NCBI GenBank assembly: GCA_023434205.1
Contig: JAEYTB010000019.1
Span: forward strand, 1-8,313
Length of the DNA stretch: 8,313 nt
Direction: 5' to 3'
Origin: Planctomycetota bacterium
GTDB lineage: Bacteria > Planctomycetota > Phycisphaerae > Phycisphaerales > UBA1924
Shown here: positions 1 to 6,713 of the stretch, piece after piece
Layout: every line of letters starts with the position of its first letter
Position numbering within the stretch: the first letter of the stretch is position 1
Position numbers and translations under genes: made by a program
Notes under the pieces: generated by a model
Told to the model about the DNA's origin: nothing
Seen by the model: only the letters and a program-made list of their open reading frames with translations
Database searches by the model: none

Positions 1-8
1 CCCCTCTG

Positions 9-104
9 TCGCTCTATCGCTCTCTCGCTCTCTCGCACTGTCGCACCGTCGCTCTTTCGCTCTCTCGCACTGTCGCACCGTCGCACCGTCGCACTTTCGC
101 CCCC
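9..104. repeat. Phased 8-base tandem repeat, about 12 units
   Basis: TCGC recurs at 9, 17, 25, 33, 41, 49, 57, 65, 73, 81, 89 and 97, exactly every 8 bases. The other four bases of each unit vary among a few forms, such as TCTC, ACTG and ACCG. A block of three units (25-48) is repeated 32 bases later (57-80), which suggests growth by duplication of multi-unit blocks. The array ends 16 bases before the start codon of the next gene. Its role is unknown: it may be neutral slippage DNA or may affect expression of the downstream gene. It may also continue beyond the left edge of the window. Confidence 0.9.
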
Positions 105-120
105 TTGGTATTCTCCGCCC

Positions 121-1350
121 ATGCCCGAGACCGACCATCAGGCCCTCGAGCGGTTCGTGCTCGACAACGAGGACCTGCTCTCCCTAGAGCAGATGCTGGG
201 CCGATTCAATGTCTTTGACGCCCTGGGCGTCGCGCGGGCGGAGGTCCGCCACAGCCACTTCCTCGCCTGGCTGCTCACGCCCGGCGAGTCCCACGGCCAC
301 GGCGACCTCTTCCTGCGGGCCGTGCTCATGGACCTGCTCCGCCAGATGCCCGCCGAGGCGCGGCCCCTCTCGCCGCTGCTGCTCGACGGTCACGACCTGT
401 CGGATGTGGAGGTCCGCCGCGAGTGGCGGCGGATCGACCTGCTCATCACCTCGCGCGACCCTGCGCCCCACCCGTTCGTCATCGCCATCGAGAACAAGGT
501 GGACGCCGGCGAGCACGGCGACCAGCTCGCCCGCTACTGCGAGACCGTGCAGCGCGAGTTCCCCCCCGCGAGCGGCGTGCGTGCCGCGTACGTGTTCCTG
601 ACCCCCGCCGGGACCGCCGCGAGCGACGACCGCTGGACCACGTACACCTACGCCGACCTGCACCGCGTGCTGACCCGCGTGAAGGCGACCAACGCCATCA
701 GCGGCGAGGTCGGCGTGTTCATCGACCACTATCTGACCCTTGTCGGGAGCCGCATGATGGACGACCCCACCATCGCCGAACTCTGCCGCCGCATCTACCG
801 CAACCACCGGCAGGCGCTGGACCTGATCATCGAGCACATGGACACGCCGCAGACGGAGCTGCTGGCAGAGGTCGAGCGCGGGCTGACATCACAGCCGGAG
901 TTCGCGGGTCTGCTGGTGACCCGCCGCACCGGCTCGTACATCACCTGCGCCCCGCGCGAGTGGCCGACGCTGCTCCCGCCCATCTGCACCGACCGCGCCG
1001 ACCGGCCGTGGGAATGGCTGTCCTTCACCATCACCGTCTACGCCCGGGAGTCGGTGTACCTGGAGCTCTACATCGGCCCCACCAGCGACCCGCTCCCCCG
1101 CGAGCGGCTGCTCAACGCGTTCCGCGAGCGGCCCGAGCTCGGCCTCTCGCACCGCGCCCCCGACCGGCTCCGCCTCAACGCACGCCGGACGCTGTGGTCT
1201 CGCCGCGTGCATACCTGGAAAGAGAATGAAGAGCTCGACGTCCCCGCCGCGGTGCGGGCCACGCTCGCCGCCATCGCCTCGCCCGAGACCAGGAGCAGGC
1301 TGGAGGCGACGACGGGGGTGCTGCGCGAGCTTTTCGGAACCAAGGCATAA
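121..1350 (+). CDS. PD-(D/E)XK nuclease superfamily protein (PDDEXK_4-like)
   Basis: A predicted nuclease of 409 residues. The N-terminal half shows the family pattern: a conserved segment HSHFLAWLLTPGESHGHGD (about residues 44-62), then RIDLLI with Asp106, then IAIENKVDAGEHGDQL with Glu124 and Lys126. Asp106 and the Glu124-x-Lys126 pair form the expected metal-binding site of the PD-(D/E)XK fold. The C-terminal half (about 200-409) has no motif I recognise but is typical in length for this group. No signal peptide or membrane segment is seen, so it should be cytoplasmic. The ATG at 121 is the first start after the 8-base repeat, and no clear Shine-Dalgarno site precedes it. Members of this family are often found in defence islands, but their cellular role is mostly untested. 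The specific function here is inferred from fold and neighbours only. Confidence 0.82.
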   Translation: MPETDHQALERFVLDNEDLLSLEQMLGRFNVFDALGVARAEVRHSHFLAWLLTPGESHGHGDLFLRAVLMDLLRQMPAEARPLSPLLLDGHDLSDVEVRREWRRIDLLITSRDPAPHPFVIAIENKVDAGEHGDQLARYCETVQREFPPASGVRAAYVFLTPAGTAASDDRWTTYTYADLHRVLTRVKATNAISGEVGVFIDHYLTLVGSRMMDDPTIAELCRRIYRNHRQALDLIIEHMDTPQTELLAEVERGLTSQPEFAGLLVTRRTGSYITCAPREWPTLLPPICTDRADRPWEWLSFTITVYARESVYLELYIGPTSDPLPRERLLNAFRERPELGLSHRAPDRLRLNARRTLWSRRVHTWKENEELDVPAAVRATLAAIASPETRSRLEATTGVLRELFGTKA

Positions 1351-1356
1351 CGCGAT

Positions 1357-1383
1357 GGCAGGGGCTCAAACGCCGCCCCTGCC
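1357..1383. terminator. GC-rich hairpin after the nuclease gene, possible terminator
   Basis: GGCAGGGGC (1357-1365) and GCCCCTGCC (1375-1383) form a perfect 9-bp stem with a 9-base loop, starting 7 bases after the stop codon of the upstream gene. No T run follows on either strand, so it is not a classic intrinsic terminator. It sits between two converging genes and could stop or protect transcripts from both sides. Confidence 0.5.
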
Positions 1384-1447
1384 CGACCCGGCTCAGCTTC
1401 ACCCGACGCCCCCGCCCGCTCGCTGTGGAGCGCACATGCGTTGGTAG

Positions 1448-2173
1448 TCAGTTGTGCAGGTCCCGGAGCCGTACCCAGTCGCCCGGCCCTCGCTCCACCG
1501 TCCAGAACCAGTACCCATTCTTACGCTGACCGCACGCGGCGGCGGCCGCCTCCGTTGCGGAGTCGAAGTTCTTGCCCCCGTATCGGATAGTCCCGTTGGT
1601 GCGGAGACGAGCCCGGTACCGCTCCTTCTTGAACGTAGCTCGAAGCGTGACCGCTTTGCGGAACCGAGCCGCGATTGTGTGCAGGCGGCCGTTCGCGTTC
1701 GCCGCCACCTCCTCGTCGTTCGGGATGCGCAGCTCGCGGCCGATGAGCGCTGCCAGTTCGGCCCGGTGCTTCCGCCGAACCTCGCGCGCGAGGCGACGCT
1801 TAAGGTTCTCTGCGCGGCGGATCTGGCCACCCTGCCGGTTGCCCTTGGCCTTCAGGATCCGGAGCACGAGCGCTTCAAGCTCACGGATCGTGTCGTCGCC
1901 GATGGTCAGGTACATCGAGAAGCGGTTCCACTCCTCGGCGTGACGGTTCTTGAGGTGGCTTTTGAGCCGATTGCGCAGGTTCTTGGCCAGGCCGACGTAG
2001 TAGAGGTCGGAGTCGTCGTAGAGGGCATAGATGCCGTGCCGCCCATCAGCAAGCTGCCTGAAAATCTCCGGGTGCTTCTCGACGAAGTCGCGGGAGATGT
2101 TTTCGAGGTACTGGGAGACCAGCTTGGGGCGAGAGGGTCTGCGGCGCGGCGTGCGCTTCTTCTTTGGTGCCAT
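1448..2173 (-). CDS. GIY-YIG nuclease with C-terminal RAMA-like domain
   Basis: A predicted cytoplasmic DNA endonuclease of 241 residues. A very basic N-terminus (about residues 3-17) is followed by a GIY-YIG domain (about 45-115): G47-I-Y49, then Y59-V-G61, then LRNRLKSH with the likely catalytic Arg69, then Glu100 in ELEALVLRIL, and Asn112 in KGN. The Glu-to-Asn spacing of 12 equals that of the UvrC GIY-YIG domain, so the active site looks complete. A basic linker leads to a domain at about 186-239 (TIRYGGKNFDSATEAAAAA, then NGYWFWTV) that resembles RAMA domains, proposed readers of modified DNA. I chose the ATG at 2173; the only longer option is a TTG at 2191. Neither has a good ribosome site. 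The gene diverges from the 2324 gene across 150 bases. The nuclease call is firm; the RAMA call and any defence role are inferences. Confidence 0.85.
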   Translation of the reverse strand: MAPKKKRTPRRRPSRPKLVSQYLENISRDFVEKHPEIFRQLADGRHGIYALYDDSDLYYVGLAKNLRNRLKSHLKNRHAEEWNRFSMYLTIGDDTIRELEALVLRILKAKGNRQGGQIRRAENLKRRLAREVRRKHRAELAALIGRELRIPNDEEVAANANGRLHTIAARFRKAVTLRATFKKERYRARLRTNGTIRYGGKNFDSATEAAAAACGQRKNGYWFWTVERGPGDWVRLRDLHN

Positions 2174-2323
2174 CGCAGCACGATACCACAACTACACATA
2201 TGGCTGTGGATTCCGGCAGGATGCGGGCGGGCGGCGGGCTTCCGTGAGAGCCGTGCGACGAAACGGTGCAGTGCTGGCGGTGCGCTTGGCGACGGCACCC
2301 TGATCCTGTACTCTCCCACACCT
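2174..2323. promoter_or_regulatory. Divergent intergenic region between two nuclease genes
   Basis: These 150 bases must carry both promoters of the divergent pair. On the plus strand, TTGGCG (2286-2291) and TACTCT (2309-2314) are 17 bases apart and would place the transcript start about at the ATG at 2324, giving a leaderless or nearly leaderless message. Both boxes are weak matches. CCACA (2186-2190) and TGTGG (2205-2209) form an operator-like inverted repeat just upstream of the GIY-YIG start. These are weak signals, listed for completeness. Confidence 0.25.
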
Positions 2324-3394
2324 ATGCCCAATGTCTGGCAGATCGCTTGCGGGGAGAAAGGGCGTCGCTACCATCGCCTATTTCTCGACCATGACGTCAT
2401 GTTCCTTGGCCCGGGTCGGTTCGGGCCGTACTCGCCGTCGGCCTACGACGCGAATCCCGACGCGCTCGCCGAGGGCGGGGGCAAGGTGAAATACATACGC
2501 CAGTTCGCCACAGAGGTGCATCCGGGCGACATCGTGCTCATGCGGTCGGGCTACAACGTGCTCGCGATCGGTCTTGTGGACACCGACTACTTCTACAGCA
2601 CCGCCTACGACGATGTGTATGGGTGGGACCTCGAGCACTGCCATCGCGTCATCTGGCAGCGGCAACACGATGAGGAACTCCAACGAATCCAGGCCTCGGT
2701 CGATCTATTCGAAGACCGCAAGCAGATTCCGACTTTCACACGGGTTCACCATCCTCGCAATCTGGACCCGATACGGCACCTTCTTGCCGATGTTGCGCGG
2801 CGGCCTCTCAACCCGATGCCCGGCAGCCCACCGGCCCCAATGACGCCCGAGGAGTTGTCGGACGCGCTTTTCCGTGAAGGTCTCAGCTATGACGCCTGCC
2901 TCCAGGTTGAGCGCGCGGTCCGGAAACTCCGGGGGCTGCTCGACTGGTACAACGAAAAGCGTGCTCCCGAACGACCCACGGAGCACGAAGTGGTCGCGCA
3001 CTTAATTCTGCCCCTGCTTCTGGCGCTTGGCTGGTCTGAGCAGTTGCTCGCGATTGAATGGAAGAAAGTCGATCTGGCTGTGTTCACTCATACACCAACA
3101 GACGCCTCGACTTGCGGGCTGGTCTGCGAAGCCAAACGCATGGACGAACCACTCCAGGAAACAGTGAAGCAGGCAGAGCGGTATTGCGAGATCAACGGGC
3201 TCGATCACTGCGAAAAGATTCTGGTGGCGGACGGCGGCTACTTCTCGCTCTACCGGCGCGTCGCAGGGACATGGGAGCACGAGCCCAGCGGATATGTGAG
3301 CCTGAGGAAGCTCCGGCGGAACTACCTGCTCCCAGTCGGCGCCGACGCGGTGAGGACTCTCATGGCACTGACGCCGGCGCACATCATGCGGTGA
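2324..3394 (+). CDS. EVE/PUA-like domain fused to HsdR-N-like PD-(D/E)XK nuclease domain
   Basis: A two-domain protein of 356 residues. The N-terminal part (about residues 3-115) contains WQIACGEKGRRYHRLFLDHD, GPGRFGPY, HPGDIVLMRSG and VYGWDLEHCHRVIW. The last segment is like the GWDLxHxRxVxW pattern of EVE/PUA-type domains, which bind modified bases or nucleotides. The C-terminal part (about 210-356) resembles the N-terminal nuclease domain of type I restriction subunits: TEHEVVAHLILPLLLALGW, then KVDLAVF with Asp250, then CEAK with Glu269 and Lys271. The Asp and Glu-x-Lys residues of a PD-(D/E)XK site are all present. I chose the ATG at 2324, where family-like sequence begins; the frame stays open far upstream, but that stretch is antisense to the GIY-YIG gene. 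No Shine-Dalgarno site is visible. A modification-dependent restriction role is inferred from the domain pairing. Confidence 0.75.
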   Translation: MPNVWQIACGEKGRRYHRLFLDHDVMFLGPGRFGPYSPSAYDANPDALAEGGGKVKYIRQFATEVHPGDIVLMRSGYNVLAIGLVDTDYFYSTAYDDVYGWDLEHCHRVIWQRQHDEELQRIQASVDLFEDRKQIPTFTRVHHPRNLDPIRHLLADVARRPLNPMPGSPPAPMTPEELSDALFREGLSYDACLQVERAVRKLRGLLDWYNEKRAPERPTEHEVVAHLILPLLLALGWSEQLLAIEWKKVDLAVFTHTPTDASTCGLVCEAKRMDEPLQETVKQAERYCEINGLDHCEKILVADGGYFSLYRRVAGTWEHEPSGYVSLRKLRRNYLLPVGADAVRTLMALTPAHIMR

Positions 3395-3419
3395 GGCCAC
3401 GCCGGAGGAAAAGTCAATG

Positions 3420-3452
3420 AAAAAACGCCCCACTGGGAGGCGTTGCGGGGCG
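3420..3452 (-). terminator. Intrinsic terminator of the tracrRNA
   Basis: On the minus strand a GC stem is followed at once by six T (3425-3420). Two mutually exclusive stems are possible. One pairs CGCCCC with GGGGCG (3452-3447 with 3431-3426, 15-base loop). The other pairs AACGCC with GGCGTT (3444-3439 with 3429-3424, 9-base loop). Either one ends at the T run. It lies 25 bases beyond the stop of the converging 2324-3394 gene. Confidence 0.88.
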
Positions 3453-3537
3453 GCTGCGACCGCGAGGGTTGCGTGACGCCGTTGCCCGGCGGATGTTTCC
3501 TTTACCGTGAGGGGCAGGAAGCATCGCTCGAATACAC
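3420..3537 (-). ncRNA. tracrRNA of the type II-C system
   Basis: Read on the minus strand from about 3537, the RNA begins with an anti-repeat. Positions 3537-3517 pair with 21 bases of the CRISPR repeat: 20 Watson-Crick pairs plus one G-U at 3523. Four further pairs are possible at 3515-3512, and 3509-3504 pair with the first six repeat bases as a lower stem. The tail has a 5-bp nexus-like hairpin (stem arms 3487-3491 and 3477-3481), a small 4-bp stem (3460-3463 with 3450-3453) and a terminator. The expected 5' end from the promoter at 3544-3572 coincides with the first anti-repeat base. The duplex with crRNA should be cut by RNase III in some systems and then loads Cas9. The 118-base length is predicted. 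Opposite-strand reading was weighed and is much weaker. Confidence 0.9.
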
Positions 3538-3543
3538 GGCAAC

Positions 3544-3572
3544 AATGTATAGTGGGCCGCTGGGCCTGTCAA
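3544..3572 (-). promoter_or_regulatory. Sigma-70-type promoter of the tracrRNA
   Basis: On the minus strand, a perfect TTGACA box (3572-3567) is followed after 17 bases by TACATT (3549-3544). An overlapping TATACA two bases earlier is an alternative with a 15-base spacer. Transcription should start near 3537, the first base of the anti-repeat. The -35 box is exactly the loop of an inverted repeat GGGCC/GGCCC (3562-3566 and 3573-3577). Confidence 0.8.
3548..3553 (+). promoter_or_regulatory. Possible -10 box of the cas9 operon
   Basis: TATAGT matches the -10 consensus at five of six positions. No good -35 box is seen 16-18 bases upstream, where the anti-repeat lies. It overlaps the tracrRNA -10 box on the other strand by two bases. 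A start near 3560 would give a leader of about 34 bases that includes the hairpin at 3562-3577 and the ribosome site at 3581-3585. Confidence 0.4.
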
Positions 3573-3577
3573 GGCCC
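3562..3577 (+). promoter_or_regulatory. Inverted repeat in the cas9 leader and over the tracrRNA -35 box
   Basis: GGGCC (3562-3566), loop TGTCAA, GGCCC (3573-3577). In DNA it frames the tracrRNA -35 box symmetrically, as an operator would. In the cas9 message it would be a small stem ending three bases before the ribosome site. A second GGGCC at 3554-3558 could pair with the same right arm. Function is inference. Confidence 0.45.
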
Positions 3578-3580
3578 TAT

Positions 3581-3585
3581 GGAGG
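3581..3585 (+). promoter_or_regulatory. Shine-Dalgarno site that fixes the cas9 start
   Basis: GGAGG lies 8 bases before the ATG at 3594. It overlaps the alternative ATG at 3579, which has no ribosome site of its own, so 3594 is the better start. Confidence 0.8.
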
Positions 3586-3593
3586 CGATTGCG

Positions 3594-6500
3594 ATGCGGA
3601 CTTGGCTCGGATTGGACCTCGGGATTGCGTCGATCGGGTGGGCGGTCGTAGGGCTGGATGATGCGGGAGCGCCCGCGCGAATCCTTCGGATGGGAACGCA
3701 CCTCTTTGAGTCCGGCACAGAGGGAGACGCCGAGCGAGGAAGGGATGAGTCTCGCGCAGGGCCGCGGCGGTTGGCGCGGCAGCAACGCAAGTTGTTCCGC
3801 CGCCGTGCGCTGCGTCGACGCCGACTGCTGAAGGTACTTCAATCGATCGGCTTGCTGCCCCCTGGCGACATCGCCACCCCACAGGGAATCGATGCGCTCT
3901 TCAAGGCATTAGACGCCGAACTGCGGAACAAATGGGAACGCGAGCGTGCGAGCGATCACCGCGAGAGACAGCTTCTGCCTTACCGGCTGAGAGCCGCTGC
4001 CGTCGAGCAACGACTGGAGCCCTACGAGGTGGGGAGGGCGCTGTACCACCTCAATCAGAGACGGGGCTTCCTGTCGAATCGCCGCGACAAGGCCGCGGCC
4101 CCTCCATCGGAGGACGGCAAGCCCGCCAAAGAAGACCCCAGCGTGGTCCGGGCCGAAATCGGGGAGCTGCAACGCATGATCGAGGCGGCGGGGTGCGGCA
4201 CGATCGGGGCCCTGTTCGCCCGTTTCGATCCCACTGCCCCTGCGGGAGGAGAGCGTATCCGTGACCGGTGGACGGCGCGCGAAATGTTCCTCCATGAGTT
4301 CGACCGCATATGGACCGAGCAGGCCAGGCATTGCCCCGCCATGACCCGCGAGGCTCGCCAAGCTGCCCAATGCGCCATCTTCTACCAGCGGCCGCTACGG
4401 TCCTCCAGCCACTTGATCGGGGCTTGCGAGCTTGTCGAGGGCAAGAAGCGGGCGGCGATGGGGGTACGGGTCGCGCAGCGCTTCCGGATGCTTCAGCGTG
4501 TCAACGACTTGCTCGTGCAGCCGCCCGGCGACCAGGCGAGGCCCCTCACGCGCGAAGAACGTGCGGTGGTCCTCAGCACGATGGAACGCGATGGCGATCA
4601 GACGTTCGCGGCTCTCAGGAGACTCTTGGGACTCAAGAGCGCGGCGCGATTTAACCTCGAGCGCGGCGGTGAGAAGAAACTCCCCGGCCACCGCACTGAT
4701 TCCAAGCTCCGGCTTATCTTTGGGGACCGCTGGGACACGATGAGCGAGGCCGACAAGGACTCGGTCGTTGAGGACCTGCTCTGCTTCGAGAAGCCGGACG
4801 CCTTGGCCAGACGAGGGGTGCGGCGATGGGGGCTTCACAGCGAGGCGGCCGAGTCTCTCGGCGAAACCTTGCTAGAGCCTGGATACGCGGCGCACAGCCG
4901 CCAGGCCCTCACCCAGCTGGTCACACGGATGGAAGACGGAACCCCCTACGCGACGGCGAGGAAGGAAGAGTTCGGGCAGTCCGGGATGACGGGCGAACCT
5001 TTGGACCTGCTGCCGCCGGTTGAAGAGGCCCTGGGAGAGGTGCGCAACCCCGCCGTTACGCGCTCGCTGACCGAACTCCGCAAGCTCGTCAATGCCATTA
5101 TCCGGCGCTTCGGCAAGCCAGAAGCGGTGCGGGTGGAGCTTGCGCGGGAACTCAAGCGGGCCCGCAAGCACCGCGAGCGGCTCACGAAGGAGAACCGCGA
5201 ACGGGAAGCGCAGCGCGAGAGAGCCGCGGCGCACATCCTGCGCGAAACGACGGTGCAGCGTCCCTCGCGCGACGACATCGAGCGCTACCTGCTCTGGCAG
5301 GAGTGCGCCGGAATCTGCCCGTACACAGGCCGGTCCATCGGCCTTACCGAGATTGTCGGGAGGCACCCGCAGTTCGACGTTGAGCACATCTGGCCCTTGT
5401 CCCGCAGCCTCGACAACGGCTTTGCGAACAAAACACTCTGCTACCACGAGGAGAACCGTTCGCGGAAGAAGAACCGCACGCCCTTTGAGGCGTACCACGG
5501 CACTCCCGCTTGGGACGATATCATCGAGCGTGTCAGGCGTTTCAAGGGCGATGCGGCGCAGATCAAGCTCGAACGATTCCAGACTCCTGCGCTACCGGAA
5601 GGGTTCGCGGAGCGGCACCTTTCCGAGACGAGGTACATCTCAACCAAGGCCGCGGAGTACGTCGGCCTGTTGTACGGCGGGGCGGGCGGCGTGGACGCTC
5701 TTGGCGTACGCCGTGTGTTCACGGTCACCGGCGGGCTGACCTACCACCTCCGTCGGGAGTGGATGCTGGACGCCGCGCTCGGCGGGAAGGACGAGAAGAA
5801 CCGGCGGGATCACCGCCACCATGCCATCGATGCGCTGGTGGTGGCCGTCACCACACCGCGTGCGGTGCAGCAGCTCCAGGTTGCTGCGGAGCAGGCATCG
5901 GCGGCCGGGCGGCGACTGTTCGCGCCGATGGACCCGCCGTGGGCCGGATTCATGGAGGCGGCGTTCCAGAAAGTGGCGGCGATCAACGTCAGCTTCCGGC
6001 AGAGCAAGCGTGTCAGCGGGAAACTGCACGCCGATTCGCTGTACTCGAAACCGCACGGCCCGGACGGGCAACGCCGCATCCGCAAACCCGTGGCAGCGCT
6101 CAGCGACAAGGAGGTTGGCCGGATCGTGGACCCACGGGTCCGGCAGGAAGTGCAGCGGCGGCTGGAAGCCAGCGGGAAACCCGCCAAGGACACATTCAAG
6201 GACGAGCGGGACCTGCCTTTCGTCACGGACGAACGGGGGATCGCGCACCCGGTGCGTACGGTCAGGATCGCGGTCGAGGATACGCTGCGCACGGTCGCGG
6301 CGGGGCCAAGAGAACGCTTCGTCGCCTCGACACAAGGGTCAAACCACCACGTCGAGGTGTGGCGCACGCGCCGCCGCGGCGGTCCCGCTGGCGAGCTCTC
6401 GGTGGTGCCCCTGCTGGACGTGCGGAGGCACGTCCGAGTTCCGGAAACGCCCGACCGATCGATCCGCTACACGCTGGCCATCGGCGAGTATGTCATGGTC

Positions 6501-6707
6501 CCCACGGAGGGTGGGGTGCGGCTGTACCGCGTGACCGCAACGGCCGCCGACCGGGTTGTACTGGTCGAGCACGCCGACGGTCGTGAGCGGGACGAGCGGG
6601 TCCGCGCGAAGGAGTATGTGCGCCTCAACGGCACAGCATTGGCCGCAGAGGGCGTGCGAAAGGTGACCGTGTCATACCTCGGCGAGGTCCGTCCGGCCAA
6701 CGATTGA
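3594..6707 (+). CDS. cas9: Cas9, type II-C CRISPR RNA-guided endonuclease
   Basis: A 1037-residue Cas9, in the usual II-C size range. RuvC-I is at the N-terminus (WLGLDLGIASIGWAVV, Asp8). The arginine-rich bridge helix is about residues 54-82, and NQRRGFLSNRRD (154-165) is a typical II-C recognition-lobe motif. RuvC-II is VRVELARE with Glu515. The HNH domain has VEHIWP with His598, then Asn612 and Asn621 at exactly the spacing of SpCas9 His840, Asn854 and Asn863. RuvC-III is HHAIDA with His743 and Asp746. The C-terminal part has VRTVRI (887 on) and GSNHHVEVW (915 on), usual in II-C wedge and PAM-interacting regions. All catalytic positions are filled, except that the Asp before the HNH histidine (SpCas9 Asp839) is Glu597. 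The protein should cut DNA matched by crRNA next to a PAM that cannot be read from sequence. It is the first gene of a tight cas9-cas1-cas2 operon. A GTG start at 3507 is rejected because it lies in the tracrRNA anti-repeat region. Confidence 0.97.
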   Translation: MRTWLGLDLGIASIGWAVVGLDDAGAPARILRMGTHLFESGTEGDAERGRDESRAGPRRLARQQRKLFRRRALRRRRLLKVLQSIGLLPPGDIATPQGIDALFKALDAELRNKWERERASDHRERQLLPYRLRAAAVEQRLEPYEVGRALYHLNQRRGFLSNRRDKAAAPPSEDGKPAKEDPSVVRAEIGELQRMIEAAGCGTIGALFARFDPTAPAGGERIRDRWTAREMFLHEFDRIWTEQARHCPAMTREARQAAQCAIFYQRPLRSSSHLIGACELVEGKKRAAMGVRVAQRFRMLQRVNDLLVQPPGDQARPLTREERAVVLSTMERDGDQTFAALRRLLGLKSAARFNLERGGEKKLPGHRTDSKLRLIFGDRWDTMSEADKDSVVEDLLCFEKPDALARRGVRRWGLHSEAAESLGETLLEPGYAAHSRQALTQLVTRMEDGTPYATARKEEFGQSGMTGEPLDLLPPVEEALGEVRNPAVTRSLTELRKLVNAIIRRFGKPEAVRVELARELKRARKHRERLTKENREREAQRERAAAHILRETTVQRPSRDDIERYLLWQECAGICPYTGRSIGLTEIVGRHPQFDVEHIWPLSRSLDNGFANKTLCYHEENRSRKKNRTPFEAYHGTPAWDDIIERVRRFKGDAAQIKLERFQTPALPEGFAERHLSETRYISTKAAEYVGLLYGGAGGVDALGVRRVFTVTGGLTYHLRREWMLDAALGGKDEKNRRDHRHHAIDALVVAVTTPRAVQQLQVAAEQASAAGRRLFAPMDPPWAGFMEAAFQKVAAINVSFRQSKRVSGKLHADSLYSKPHGPDGQRRIRKPVAALSDKEVGRIVDPRVRQEVQRRLEASGKPAKDTFKDERDLPFVTDERGIAHPVRTVRIAVEDTLRTVAAGPRERFVASTQGSNHHVEVWRTRRRGGPAGELSVVPLLDVRRHVRVPETPDRSIRYTLAIGEYVMVPTEGGVRLYRVTATAADRVVLVEHADGRERDERVRAKEYVRLNGTALAAEGVRKVTVSYLGEVRPAND

Positions 6708-6713
6708 GGGAGT

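Noticed and set aside
184..837. Minus-strand open frame of 217 codons inside the first nuclease gene
   Set aside because: High GC content leaves long antisense frames open. The plus-strand frame carries the conserved nuclease motifs.
1454..2323. N-terminal extension of the 2324 gene in the same open frame
   Set aside because: It is antisense to the GIY-YIG gene, which has clear catalytic motifs, and its translation resembles no domain.
3413..3452. Terminator for the 2324-3394 gene on the plus strand
   Set aside because: On that strand the hairpin is preceded by A and is not followed by a T run, so the signal belongs to the minus-strand tracrRNA.
3511..3577. tracrRNA read on the plus strand, with GGGCC/GGCCC as its end
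   Set aside because: The plus-strand tail would run into the cas9 ribosome site and has no T run. The minus strand has a perfect -35 box, proper hairpins and a T6 terminator.
3507..3593. Longer cas9 beginning at GTG 3507 or ATG 3579
   Set aside because: The extension covers the tracrRNA anti-repeat and both promoters, and has no Cas9-like sequence. GGAGG is 8 bases before ATG 3594, directly ahead of the RuvC-I motif.
5510..6586. Plus-strand open frame of 358 codons inside cas9
   Set aside because: It lies in another frame over the HNH, RuvC-III and C-terminal regions, with Arg/Gly/Ala-rich low-complexity translation.
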